Source: Paenibacillus massiliensis subsp. panacisoli DSM 21345 (GTDB taxonomy: Bacteria > Bacillota > Bacilli > Paenibacillales > Paenibacillaceae). From it: DNA of 64,000 nt. The notes beneath the pieces are model-generated. The model saw only the letters and a program-made list of their open reading frames with translations. It was not told the DNA's origin and searched no databases. The DNA lies in contig NZ_AUFO01000018.1 in NCBI RefSeq assembly GCF_000426545.1, positions 1 to 64,000 of the forward strand. The letters are read 5' to 3'. Position numbers and translations under genes: made by a program. Positions 1 to 7,938 of the stretch are shown here, one piece after another (within the stretch, counting starts at the first letter, position 1; each line of letters opens with the position of its first letter).

Positions 1-203
1 ATAATTCTGGTTGTACCCAAAACGTCCAAGTCAAAGCCGGCCCCCTGAAAAATCTCACTTGGAAACTTACCTTGATTGTATTCTTGAATAAATCGTTCTT
101 TAAACGCATCCGTATATGTAATGGCTTTGGCACTGACATTTTTCACATAGGGATTTGTTCTTAATTGCGTTTGTTCTTGAGTGGAAAATAATTTTTTAGA
201 CAT
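1..203 (-). CDS. IS3-family-like transposase OrfA, HTH domain protein (partial, 5' part)
   Basis: The reading frame starts with ATG at 203 and runs off the left edge without a stop. The first residues are MSKKLFSTQEQTQLRTNPY, followed by VKNVSAKAITYTDAFKERF and a GKFPSEIFQGAGFD stretch. This pattern (an NPYV-VS-KAITYTD-FK-F segment, then a helix-turn-helix with a GFD end) is typical of the small first ORF of Bacillus and Paenibacillus IS3-like elements, which binds the element's ends as part of the transposase. Only about 67 residues are visible. It sits just inside the inverted-repeat end that closes the element at about 292. The family call rests on remembered similarity; whether the element is still active cannot be seen here. 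Confidence 0.7.
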   Translation of the reverse strand, partial: MSKKLFSTQEQTQLRTNPYVKNVSAKAITYTDAFKERFIQEYNQGKFPSEIFQGAGFDLDVLGTTRI

Positions 204-292
204 TCGATTCGACCACCGCTCGTTTTAATTGATTGACACAAAAAACACCCTACAAGATGACCTTTTTTAAAGTGTCCATCTTATAGGGTACA
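1..292 (-). mobile_element. Truncated end of an IS3-like insertion sequence
   Basis: The left edge carries the 5' part of a transposase-type ORF read leftwards, followed outward by a terminal repeat. The outer boundary is placed at the CA at 291-292, where the sequence read on the minus strand begins TGTACCCTATAAGATGGAC. The segment at 247-260 is an imperfect inverted copy of 276-289, so the end can fold into a hairpin. TG...CA termini are typical of IS3-family elements. The other end, any second ORF and the target duplication lie outside the window, so completeness cannot be judged. Confidence 0.7.
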
Positions 293-796
293 GTTTACTC
301 CTGTACTCGACCTTTTTGTACGTCTGGCATTGCGACAATACGTGTTACCCAATACTGTATGTATGACATGCCCCTTCGGGCTGTCGTATGCATAACGTGT
401 TCGATTAGCGTCTCATTGTGTGCGCCTTACGCAGATCAGAACCATACACTTTGTGGCTCTGCTACCCTAATTCTGCGCTGCCGAAAACGAGACTTCACCA
501 GCCCGGAGCCGTTGCCTCTGCGTGTCAGCATTCTGCGTCGTCTGTTCATATCCGATGTCTCCCTTCTCTATGTATCCCAGACCTTGCCGGGTGCTCTTAG
601 AGAGGATTACCCAGCAGCTCCTGACTTGAAACGACGAGCAAGAAGTGAAGCTCCCTGCTAGATGGGCGCGTTCAATTCGGATGATCCAGCAGCCAAATAG
701 TCCTTTGAGGCAGTCAAATGTACGTGTAGAGCTGCTGTGAGTGGAAAGCTCCGTCAACCACGGTTCAACCCGCTGTTTTTTGAATGAAGATCATGG
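293..796. other. Unassigned 500-bp interval between the IS end and the AraC gene
   Basis: No convincing gene was found. Two antiparallel open frames (about 100 and 96 codons) overlap between 359 and 757 but neither has a good ribosome binding site or recognisable domain. A stable hairpin with GCCC/GGGC core (370-373 with 378-381) and flanking imperfect pairing lies at about 358-390. The stretch may be a dispersed intergenic repeat or decayed DNA flanking the insertion sequence. Confidence 0.4.
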
Positions 797-1582
797 TTAA
801 CGTATCTCCGATGGGCTTTTCCCCGTATATTGCTTGAACTGTCGGCTGAAGAAAAAGATGTCCCTGTAGCCTAGCGCCTCCGCTACTTCCGTAACATTCA
901 TACCTGCATGCAGGAGCAGATGCTGCGCACGCTCAATTCGCATACGGATGATATGAGCTTGCACCGATATCCCGGTCATCTCTTTGAACTTGATGGAGAA
1001 GTATCTCGGAGACAATCCGACCCGGGCTGCCAGCTCCTCCACGCGATGCTGCATACCTGGATGCTGACGAACAAAGTTGGCGATCTCATAGATCCCTTCC
1101 TCCAGATGATGGCTGACGGTACGGACTACCTTCTCCTGCCGATCTGCCCGCAGCAGATGAATTAGCAATTGCTGCAGCAAGAGCCGCCCTTCCTCAATAG
1201 CGCCATAGGCTTGCTCCAAAGACAGTCGTACATACCTGGACAACATATGCTCGAAGTCCACTGTCTCCTCCAGCACCCGATAACGCTCAGGCACAAGCTC
1301 GGGGGAAGCCTCGACATCAAAATGAATATACGTAAGAACAAGTGGGCGCTGCGGATTGTGCACGGCACTTGTATAATCTCCAGGCCTGAACAGGAAGCAG
1401 CTGCCGGCTCCCACCTCATAATTGTCCTGATTGACCGTAACCGTGCCTTCCCCACTCCATACATAGAACAGATCGTAATTAGGCATCGGCTTCTCACGCG
1501 GCTGCCATCTCCAGCCTGGTTCACATACGATTTTGGCAAAAGCCGGGAGCAGCACAAGCTGCGATGGTTGCATATGAAGCAC
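797..1582 (-). CDS. AraC-family transcriptional regulator
   Basis: Predicted DNA-binding regulator of 261 residues. The N-terminal half (about residues 15-95) looks like a cupin-type ligand pocket (YDLFYVWSGEGTVTVN, then GAGSCFLFRPGDYTS). The C-terminal 100 residues form the double HTH of the AraC/XylS class (VEELAARVGLSPRYFSIKFK, then the second helix region ALGYRDIFFFSRQFKQYTG). GTG at 1582 is preferred to the ATG at 1573, because AGGAGG at 1592-1597 stands nine bases before the GTG. That Shine-Dalgarno lies inside the last codons of the upstream mocR gene, so the two regulators are almost certainly co-transcribed and translationally coupled. AraC proteins with cupin domains commonly sense sugars; the ligand here is unknown. 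Confidence 0.88.
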   Translation of the reverse strand: MLHMQPSQLVLLPAFAKIVCEPGWRWQPREKPMPNYDLFYVWSGEGTVTVNQDNYEVGAGSCFLFRPGDYTSAVHNPQRPLVLTYIHFDVEASPELVPERYRVLEETVDFEHMLSRYVRLSLEQAYGAIEEGRLLLQQLLIHLLRADRQEKVVRTVSHHLEEGIYEIANFVRQHPGMQHRVEELAARVGLSPRYFSIKFKEMTGISVQAHIIRMRIERAQHLLLHAGMNVTEVAEALGYRDIFFFSRQFKQYTGKSPSEIR

Positions 1583-1588
1583 TTCTTT

Positions 1589-3175
1589 CTACCTCCTGTC
1601 CAAATCCTGTTGTTCGCTTTGCTTCTGCAAATCCAGCACATCCTGCCATGCCAGTTGCATACGCCGGGCCCCTTCCTCCAGCTGCTGTTCATCCAGATGC
1701 GAGAAGCCGAAGCTCACCGCTGGAACCGAGGGGGACAAGCTATAGTCCTTCATGTCCCTCATCCAGACACCACGCGCAGCTGCAGCTCGCCTGAACACCT
1801 CGTAGCTCGCCGGGTCCTGCCGCCAGCGTCCGAAGACATGTAGCCCTGCATCTGTTGGCTCCAGGTCAAATAATGAATCTGTATAATACTTCATCCATGT
1901 AGTGAAGACGGAATATCGCACCTCATATAAGCGTGTAAGACGACGCAGATGGCGAGCATAGCTACCTCTCGTCATGAAATAAGCCATAGCCCGCTGCTCC
2001 AGCTGTCCAGAAGGGATCGGATCATACAGCTGCTTGGCCGATAGCAAGGGTTCCACTAGTGAGGGAGGTACTACAGCGAAGCCTACACGGAAATCCTCCG
2101 GCATCGTCTTGGAGAAGGACCCTACATAGATCACGCGTTCCTCTGTGTCCAGTGCCTTTAAGGGCTCGATCGGCCTGCCTCCCCAGCGGAATTCGCTGTC
2201 GTAGTCATCCTCCACAATGACGGCCCCCGTTCGCGAAGCCCAGCTTAACAGCTCTCTTCTGCGCTGCAGACTTAGCACCGCTCCAGTCGGAAATTGGCGG
2301 GCTGGTGTCACGAATAGCAGCCGGGCCTTCCAGTCGTCCGGGATGATCCCTTCCCCGTCGAGCTCTGCGGCTACAATCCGCCCATCACAGACCTCGACTG
2401 CTCTGCGAATTCCCGGATAGCAAAGCTGCTCCAGCACCACCTCATCCTGCCCCTGTATAAGCAGCTGCGTCAGCAGTGCAATACCGTGCATTGAGCCATT
2501 GAACAAAATAATTCGCTCTGCCAATGTACGGATACCTCGTGTCAGACGCAGGTGGGCAGCGATAGCTTCCCGCAATTCTAGACTTCCTTTCGCATCAGCC
2601 ACCCCTCTATTCACTGCGTTAGCCGCTGCAGCTGCTGAAAGCGACCTTCGCCATTCTGCTTCAGGAAAATGGTCCTCTGGCATGCGGCGCGGCACAAAGC
2701 TGATGTCGCTCGGGCTCGGAGCATCCGCAGTGCCTGGCGTGTGTATGGCAGCCCCAAAGAAATACTGTGACGCCTTTGTCTCAGGTAAACGGTTAGACGA
2801 CGAAATGGAAGAGCACAGCCTACCTTCATCCTGCTGACGATGGGGCTGCTCCGTACCCATGACTCGTCTGGCCCATGGAGAAAGGAGGATCGGCGCTTCC
2901 TCTGTCGGACTGGAGACGGAGCCCGCTGCAAAGGCTACGTAGGTACCGCTTCCGATCTCGGTATGCACATAGCCATCCGCCTGTAGCATTTCGTAAGCCT
3001 CGGCTACCGAACCACGCGAAAGTCCATAATGCTTGGCCATCCAACGCGAAGACGGCAGACGCATACCCTCCTCCAATCTCCCCTCCCAAATAGCATCCTT
3101 GAGCGCATGGTAAAGCGCAGCATATTTATATCGATACCGCTCTACATAAGATTCCAGCGGCAGCATAAAGTCCAT
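1589..3175 (-). CDS. MocR/PdxR-type GntR regulator with aminotransferase domain
   Basis: A fusion regulator of about 528 residues. It has an N-terminal winged-helix GntR domain (about residues 10-75: RLPSSRWMAKHYGLSRGSVA, then YEMLQADGYV) and a C-terminal fold-type I aminotransferase-like domain. The PLP-binding signature is visible as VEDDYDSEFR and the lysine region as YVGSFSKTMPEDFRVGF. Such proteins bind PLP and usually regulate vitamin B6 or amino-sugar genes rather than catalyse transamination. ATG at 3175 is preferred because GGAG stands nine bases before it, whereas ATG at 3190 has a poor site. It is divergent from a PNPOx-family gene and is followed within a few bases by an AraC regulator. 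PdxR-like boxes over its promoter suggest autorepression. Confidence 0.9.
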   Translation of the reverse strand: MDFMLPLESYVERYRYKYAALYHALKDAIWEGRLEEGMRLPSSRWMAKHYGLSRGSVAEAYEMLQADGYVHTEIGSGTYVAFAAGSVSSPTEEAPILLSPWARRVMGTEQPHRQQDEGRLCSSISSSNRLPETKASQYFFGAAIHTPGTADAPSPSDISFVPRRMPEDHFPEAEWRRSLSAAAAANAVNRGVADAKGSLELREAIAAHLRLTRGIRTLAERIILFNGSMHGIALLTQLLIQGQDEVVLEQLCYPGIRRAVEVCDGRIVAAELDGEGIIPDDWKARLLFVTPARQFPTGAVLSLQRRRELLSWASRTGAVIVEDDYDSEFRWGGRPIEPLKALDTEERVIYVGSFSKTMPEDFRVGFAVVPPSLVEPLLSAKQLYDPIPSGQLEQRAMAYFMTRGSYARHLRRLTRLYEVRYSVFTTWMKYYTDSLFDLEPTDAGLHVFGRWRQDPASYEVFRRAAAARGVWMRDMKDYSLSPSVPAVSFGFSHLDEQQLEEGARRMQLAWQDVLDLQKQSEQQDLDRR

Positions 3176-3190
3176 GATCTTCATCTCCAT

Positions 3191-3239
3191 AAGAGTGGCC
3201 TATACAAATTACTTTAAAGTGGATCTATTTTCATGTCAA
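3191..3239 (-). promoter_or_regulatory. mocR promoter with two PdxR-like boxes
   Basis: On the minus strand a perfect -35 TTGACA (3234-3239) is followed after 17 bases by TAAAGT (3211-3216) as -10. On the plus strand AAAGTGGATCTA (3216-3227) lies between these hexamers, and a related AAGAGTGGCCTA (3191-3202) lies at about the start of transcription. The AGTGG cores are 24 bp apart in direct orientation. From memory, the first matches the PdxR motif described in corynebacteria (AAAGTGGW-CTA). The position predicts autorepression, and the sites may also control the divergent gene. Confidence 0.6.
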
Positions 3240-3310
3240 TTTTCGTTTTATGCTAGTTACATATCTCGAACCGGCCGGCTAGAGCATACGATGAAGGAGG
3301 CTATTTGAGC

Positions 3311-3928
3311 ATGCGAAGAAAAGAATTCAGCGTACAAGAGGAGCAGGATATTCAGGAATTTCTGAATTATATGACGTTTGGCTTTCTGGGAACCGTGACC
3401 CAAGAGGGAGAGCCACGCGTGACTCCACTTAATTTTGTGTATGAGAACGGGATTATTTATTTTCATGGTAGCTACGCCGGAGAGAAAATGAAGAATATAA
3501 AGGCTCATGCTCAGGTCAGCTTCACCGTGGCTGAGGAATATTCGCTCATCCCCTCATACTACACAGATGCGGAGCTTGCCTGCCCAGCAACCGCGTATTT
3601 TAAAAGTGTCACCCTACTCGGACATGCGGAGGCTGTCACGGATCTGGATGAGAAGGCAGCCGTACTCGGCGCATTCATGCGCAAGCTCCAGCCAGAGGGC
3701 GGATATGCCCCTATCCAGGCCAATGATGAACGCTACCGTGTTGCACTCAAGGGCGTGTCCGTCACCCGGATCGTGCCTTCCTCGCTGACAGCCAAGTTCA
3801 AATTTGGGCAAAACCTGAGTGCAGGGGCTCGGAATGAGATGACTGAAAGACTGGAGGAACGTGCTCAAGGTAAGGACATTCAGACTGCGGAACTCATGCG
3901 CAAATATTGTCCCTTCCATTCTTCTTGA
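3311..3928 (+). CDS. Pyridoxamine 5'-phosphate oxidase-family flavoprotein (NimA-like)
   Basis: About 205 residues with the split-barrel flavin-binding fold seen in PNPOx-like and nitroimidazole-resistance (Nim) proteins. Visible signs are FLGTVTQEGEPRVTPLNFVY, then IYFHGSYAGEKMKNIKAH and the later LLGHAEAVTD strand. Family members bind FMN, FAD or F420 and are oxidoreductases or heme/flavin-handling proteins; substrate cannot be inferred. AAGGAGG at 3294-3300 serves either TTG 3305 (4-base gap) or ATG 3311 (10-base gap); the ATG is chosen. The gene is divergent from the MocR regulator, an arrangement seen often for MocR targets, so it is the likely regulated gene. The C-terminal CPFHSS tail carries a single cysteine. 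Confidence 0.8.
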   Translation: MRRKEFSVQEEQDIQEFLNYMTFGFLGTVTQEGEPRVTPLNFVYENGIIYFHGSYAGEKMKNIKAHAQVSFTVAEEYSLIPSYYTDAELACPATAYFKSVTLLGHAEAVTDLDEKAAVLGAFMRKLQPEGGYAPIQANDERYRVALKGVSVTRIVPSSLTAKFKFGQNLSAGARNEMTERLEERAQGKDIQTAELMRKYCPFHSS

Positions 3929-3956
3929 TTTTCCCTGTGACGATGCGCTTTTTCGG

Positions 3957-3985
3957 GTGACTGTGCCGCGGTGAAATGCTATAAT
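3957..3985 (+). promoter_or_regulatory. Sigma-A promoter of the aminotransferase gene
   Basis: GTGACT (3957-3962) and TATAAT (3980-3985) are separated by 17 bases, and a TG one base before the -10 makes it an extended -10. The roughly 85-base leader contains a small CCCTG/CAGGG hairpin near 4026-4040. The promoter stands just after the PNPOx-like gene, so the aminotransferase is probably transcribed on its own. Confidence 0.6.
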
Positions 3986-4074
3986 GTATGGCAATTAGTA
4001 ATTAGAACTAGATGGTGCCATGCTGCCCTGCGGTACAGGGTCATGCATTTCCATCGACTGGAAGGATGAACCGA

Positions 4075-5367
4075 ATGAATTCATTGGCTGAGCAATTGAA
4101 TCACACGCTTCACACCGAGCAAGTGCATGTATACGAAATGCTCTCCACCCTCGGCAAAGAAATCTACTTTCCGAAGGAAGGTATTCTGAGTCAATCTGCC
4201 GAAGCAGGGAAGCTGGCCCAAAAATACAATGCCACCATTGGTATCGCTACTGAAGAAGGCGGCCCAATGCACCTGAGTGTCATTCAGGAGAAGCTGTCAG
4301 CTTTCCAACCGAAGGATCTGTATCCTTATGCCCCTCCTGCGGGCAAGCCTGAGCTGCGTACAGCTTGGCGTAGCAAAATGCTGGTGGAGAACCCATCCTT
4401 ACAACATAAATCCTTCGGCAATCCCATCGTGACGAATGCATTGACCCACGGTCTCAGTATCGTGGCTGATCTGTTCGCTGACGAAGGCGATGCTGTCATT
4501 TATCCAGACAAGAACTGGGAGAACTACGAGCTGACCTTCGGTGTCCGTCGTCATGCTCGGCTCGTCAATTATCCGCTGTTCACAGAGGACATGCGCTTCA
4601 ACAGTCAAGGCTTGCGCGAAGCGCTCATGGCTCAGAAGGAGCAAGGTAAAGCGATCGTGCTGCTCAACTTCCCGAACAATCCGACTGGCTACACCCCAGG
4701 GCTTGAGGAAGGTAACGAGATTGTTGCGGCCATCCGCGATGCTGCTGAAGCCGGGATCAACGTTGTAGTCGTTACCGACGATGCCTACTTTGGACTCTTC
4801 TTTGAGGAATCTTTGCAGGAATCTCTTTTTGGCAAACTTGCAAATATCCACCCACGGGTGCTGGCTGTCAAAATTGACGGTGCCACCAAGGAAGAGTATG
4901 TATGGGGCTTCCGCGTCGGCTTCATCACCTATGCTTCTGACAGCAGCGAGGTCCTCTCCGCTCTGGAGCAAAAGACACTGGGGATCATTCGTGCCACGAT
5001 CTCCAGTGGTCCACACCCGTCCCAGACCTTCGTACTGGATGCGCTGCAGTCACCGGAATTCGAAGCCCAAAAGGCTGAGAAATTCGCAGTGATGAAGGGC
5101 CGGGCGAACAAGGTCAAGGCATTGCTGGACACAGGCAAGTATGATGATGCATGGGAATACTATCCGTTCAACTCCGGCTACTTCATGTGTCTGAAGCTGA
5201 AGAAGGTGCATGCTGAGGAATTGCGTACACACCTGCTGCAGCAATATGGCGTAGGCACCATCGCTCTCGGTGAGCATGATCTGCGTATTGCTTTCTCCTG
5301 TATTGCAGAGGAATATCTGGAGGACTTGTACAACCTCGTGTACCAGGCCTATCAGGATTTGGCGTAG
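4075..5367 (+). CDS. Class I/II PLP-dependent aminotransferase
   Basis: About 430 residues of a fold-type I aminotransferase. The conserved NPTG loop is present as NFPNNPTGYTPG, followed by VVVVTDDAYFGLFFE, which holds the PLP-ring aspartate and tyrosine. The Schiff-base lysine region is VKIDGATKEEYVWGFRVGF. The C-terminal small domain includes the substrate-carboxylate arginine region (DLRIAFSCI). ATG 4075 is favoured over upstream ATGs because GGAAGG ends nine bases before it. The gene has its own promoter and a strong terminator, so it appears monocistronic. It may belong with the MocR regulon next door through shared PLP chemistry, but that is inference. The amino donor and acceptor cannot be deduced. 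Confidence 0.85.
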   Translation: MNSLAEQLNHTLHTEQVHVYEMLSTLGKEIYFPKEGILSQSAEAGKLAQKYNATIGIATEEGGPMHLSVIQEKLSAFQPKDLYPYAPPAGKPELRTAWRSKMLVENPSLQHKSFGNPIVTNALTHGLSIVADLFADEGDAVIYPDKNWENYELTFGVRRHARLVNYPLFTEDMRFNSQGLREALMAQKEQGKAIVLLNFPNNPTGYTPGLEEGNEIVAAIRDAAEAGINVVVVTDDAYFGLFFEESLQESLFGKLANIHPRVLAVKIDGATKEEYVWGFRVGFITYASDSSEVLSALEQKTLGIIRATISSGPHPSQTFVLDALQSPEFEAQKAEKFAVMKGRANKVKALLDTGKYDDAWEYYPFNSGYFMCLKLKKVHAEELRTHLLQQYGVGTIALGEHDLRIAFSCIAEEYLEDLYNLVYQAYQDLA

Positions 5368-5382
5368 ATTAGAAATCAGAAG

Positions 5383-5424
5383 AGGGCGACCACGCGTATG
5401 TACGCTGTGATCGCCCTTGTTTTT
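5383..5424 (+). terminator. Rho-independent terminator of the aminotransferase gene
   Basis: AGGGCGA at 5383-5389 begins an arm that pairs, with a small bulge, with the arm 5401-5417 ending in TCGCCCT. A T-rich run (TTGTTTTTG) follows. It starts 15 bases after the stop codon. Confidence 0.85.
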
Positions 5425-5462
5425 GCTCTGTTTATACAAGATATATTAAAGTCTAGAAGGAA

Positions 5463-5669
5463 TTAATCCATAAAATAAAAGTCGTCCTCTATTTCCCCAT
5501 CAAAGTTAAATAACACTCTGTGTAGTCCTATATTTTTACCACGGTACCTTATCGGGATAGATACAGCTACATGATTATAGTTGAAATGCGGATAATTTGA
5601 ATATATTATGGACAATGATTGGATTTTCATTTCTAAGAAAGCAGTTGAATAATCAGGAAAATCCCCCAC
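5463..5669 (-). CDS. Small hypothetical protein, possibly a truncated gene
   Basis: A 68-codon frame starting at GTG 5669 with only a weak ribosome binding site. The C-terminal half (VAVSIPIRYRGKNIGLHRV, then LFNFDGEIEDDFYFMD) looks like folded protein rather than noise, and the base composition is much richer in AT than the neighbouring genes. In the same frame just upstream is a TAA preceded by codons KKYP, and reading through it would give a smooth continuation. It may therefore be the 3' end of a decayed longer gene. I do not recognise the family. It lies beside an AT-rich lipoprotein gene on the same strand and may have arrived with it. Confidence 0.4.
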   Translation of the reverse strand: MGDFPDYSTAFLEMKIQSLSIIYSNYPHFNYNHVAVSIPIRYRGKNIGLHRVLFNFDGEIEDDFYFMD

Positions 5670-5766
5670 AAATTCTTACGGATATTTTTTCTATAACTTT
5701 TCCCTTGATTCAGTTCTCTCCTGACAAGTGAGGTACTTACTGGAATATTGGCTCAATCCACCCCTT

Positions 5767-6546
5767 CTATTTAAAAGTACCATCCTGTAACTCACTAAGA
5801 CTAATCTCGAACTCCGCATGGTCTCCAATCGCATGGGGTACTCCAAAGGAGATGCCCAATGAGTCATTCGTAATATATGTGTAGATACCTAATTCGTTCT
5901 GCTCGCTAAACTCATCAGAATGTTCCAAATAGGAAATTAACTCATGATTAGTATAACTATTAAAATAATCCTTAGCTTCTGATTCAACTTCTAAATCTGG
6001 ATCATATGTTACATATTTTGCTTTTCTCAGCAGTTCCAAAAAAGTATCGTTTATAATTAACAAGTCTGTAATTCCGATCCTCTTCTCAGTGATTAAATCA
6101 ACATTAGTTGTAAAAGAAATATTAACAGGGTAAGCGCCAGTTGTAGTGTAACTAGTACCCAGGTATTGAATACTCAGCAATTCTTTTCCGATGCGACGTG
6201 GAGTGAAGTCCAGTTGAATTTCCATGTCTGGATTATCCTCTACATAACTTTCCAAGGCTCTCAAAACATCATTTTTCAGTATTTTGTTTATTCTATTTTG
6301 TTTTTCTGAATCTTCTAAATGAACAAGCACAGGGTATAGACTCTTTACATTACCGTGAGTATAAATTGCCTTCTGGAAGTATTGTTTATTCTCACTTTGG
6401 TCAACGCTTTCTTTCTTAGTCTCTACATCCTTAAAATCTCTTGATAAGTTAGTAGATGTTTCGTTCTCGCTAGTCGGCAATCCATTGTTACTTATTCCAC
6501 AAGAAGTCAGGATACACACGAAGATGATCATCATACACAATTTCAT
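5767..6546 (-). CDS. Predicted lipoprotein, RsiV/PdaC-like domain candidate
   Basis: About 259 residues. An N-terminal signal ends in the lipobox LTSC, followed by GISNNG, so the mature protein is probably anchored to the outer face of the membrane. After a Ser/Thr/Glu-rich linker (about 25-55) comes a domain starting IYTHGNVKSLYPVLVHLEDS. Its layout (FTPRRIGKELLSIQYLGTSY, an ALTDLL-like ITDLLIIND segment, then FGVPHAIGDHAEFEISLSEL) recalls the extracytoplasmic domains of RsiV-like proteins (DUF3298/DUF4163). ATG 6546 is preferred over TTG 6552 because GGGAG stands seven bases before it. The gene is AT-rich compared with the window. The domain call is by shape only. Confidence 0.6.
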   Translation of the reverse strand: MKLCMMIIFVCILTSCGISNNGLPTSENETSTNLSRDFKDVETKKESVDQSENKQYFQKAIYTHGNVKSLYPVLVHLEDSEKQNRINKILKNDVLRALESYVEDNPDMEIQLDFTPRRIGKELLSIQYLGTSYTTTGAYPVNISFTTNVDLITEKRIGITDLLIINDTFLELLRKAKYVTYDPDLEVESEAKDYFNSYTNHELISYLEHSDEFSEQNELGIYTYITNDSLGISFGVPHAIGDHAEFEISLSELQDGTFK

Positions 6547-6619
6547 AAACAAACTCCCTACCTAATCTATTGTGTGTCTGTTCAGTAAACCCACTGTAGA
6601 ATTGTTCATGGTACTTCCA

Positions 6620-6651
6620 AAATAAAACAAGGGAGCCTGACTTCGGCTCCC
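6620..6651 (-). terminator. Rho-independent terminator downstream of ecsAB
   Basis: GGGAGCC (6631-6637) pairs with GGCTCCC (6645-6651). On the minus strand the hairpin is followed by TTGTTTTATTTT. It lies about 70 bases after the ecsB stop and separates ecsAB from the lipoprotein gene. Confidence 0.85.
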
Positions 6652-6720
6652 TCTCACTTTATAAATTCTATATTTACCTCGCTATCCCAACTCCCAACTA
6701 ACCTCGTCAGACAAGCTCTG

Positions 6721-7935
6721 CTACTCATCCTCTTCCGCCTTGGCCCAGCGTCTGGCTTGAGAGGCTCTCATCAACAGCAGCACAACTCCACCGCCAGCCA
6801 AGGTCAATACGCTCATCCCCAATCGCTCCATTCCCCCGCTAAGCAAAGGGAGCCAGAGCAAGATGACGATTGGCACGATCATGCGTGTGATGAAGCCAAG
6901 GAAAGCCTGCTTGCGCTGCTCCGACGTAATCGGATATAGCTGTAGCCACAGGGATTCCTGATGACTGCGTCGCAGGGAGGTGATCTGAAGGCCAATGAGC
7001 AACAGAAATAGCAGATACAGCAGACTGCCAAGCCATCCAGATGCCGTAAAGCCAACGAGCAAGAGACCAAGCACCAATAGGCGGATGACAATCCCCGCAG
7101 GCTCGGTGCGAATAAAGGTCTTGGTTAACAGATAACGATAAGCATTGGTTCGGTTCCAGCCCATCCCGGCTCCTAGCCAGGAGAGCCAACTGCGTGATGT
7201 AATCTGCTGTCCCAATGCGGGCACATCTACGAACCAGCTTAACACACGCATCAGCCTGCCGCCGTTGCTCTTCTCTTGAGCGATCAACAGCTCCCATGAC
7301 ACCGGATGCTTGATGGGAAGTCTCAACAGGATCAGATACAGCACAGCAATGAGCACAATGAATGGAAGGCTCCGCAACGGCGGATACCACCACCAGGCTC
7401 CCAGAATAAGCACGACAAGCACCCATCTACCTACTGCAAACACCCTTCGCAGCGATGGAGAGACTATTCTCAGCTCCTGCCATCCGCCATAGCCTGATAA
7501 GCCCTTGACCAACAGGAGCAGGACGACTGACAAAATCAGTGCTCTCGGCTCCACCTCACTGCGCACGTACAATGGCCATAGGATCATCAATAACAACAGC
7601 ATGCCTACTGCCTTGTAGGTGACTCCTCTTGTATGTACACTCCGAAAATAAACCTGCATTCGATGCTCTTGCGGACGCAGGAAGACGATATCCGCATCTG
7701 TCAGATAGGTCCGGTAGCTGCTATAGGCAACTGGAATCAGCACGAGCAGCATGATCCAACGGATGGGCAGATCCGCCGGAACGTTCTGCAGCAGCGAGGT
7801 GTACCATGCTGCGAATGCAATCATGATAAAGGCAAACACAGCAGCAAGTCCACTCTGCAGCACATAACCAAGATAAGGCAGGACCTGCTTCCAGAACGAC
7901 GCTCTTCTGTCTTGCAGAAGCTTGTTCAAGTCCAT
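6721..7935 (-). CDS. ecsB: ABC transporter permease EcsB
   Basis: A 404-residue polytopic membrane protein with around eight or more hydrophobic segments (for example AAVFAFIMIAFAAWYTSLL and the C-terminal VIVILLWLPLL). The N-terminal LLQDRRASFWKQVLPYLGYV and the DADIVFLRPQEHRM segment are typical of EcsB. In Bacillus, EcsB forms an ABC exporter-type complex with EcsA that supports secretion, intramembrane RasP processing and competence. Its ATG at 7935 stands three bases after the ecsA stop, so the two are translationally coupled. The order ecsA-ecsB matches Bacillales, but the third gene ecsC is not present here. Confidence 0.88.
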   Translation of the reverse strand: MDLNKLLQDRRASFWKQVLPYLGYVLQSGLAAVFAFIMIAFAAWYTSLLQNVPADLPIRWIMLLVLIPVAYSSYRTYLTDADIVFLRPQEHRMQVYFRSVHTRGVTYKAVGMLLLLMILWPLYVRSEVEPRALILSVVLLLLVKGLSGYGGWQELRIVSPSLRRVFAVGRWVLVVLILGAWWWYPPLRSLPFIVLIAVLYLILLRLPIKHPVSWELLIAQEKSNGGRLMRVLSWFVDVPALGQQITSRSWLSWLGAGMGWNRTNAYRYLLTKTFIRTEPAGIVIRLLVLGLLLVGFTASGWLGSLLYLLFLLLIGLQITSLRRSHQESLWLQLYPITSEQRKQAFLGFITRMIVPIVILLWLPLLSGGMERLGMSVLTLAGGGVVLLLMRASQARRWAKAEEDE

Positions 7936-7938
7936 GGC

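Noticed and set aside
359..757. Two antiparallel frames of about 100 and 96 codons
   Set aside because: They overlap, lack ribosome binding sites and show no domain; both cannot be real and neither is supported.
3986..4074. Possible T-box or SAM leader before the aminotransferase
   Set aside because: A small CCCTG/CAGGG hairpin is present, but no T-box or S-box conserved sequence.
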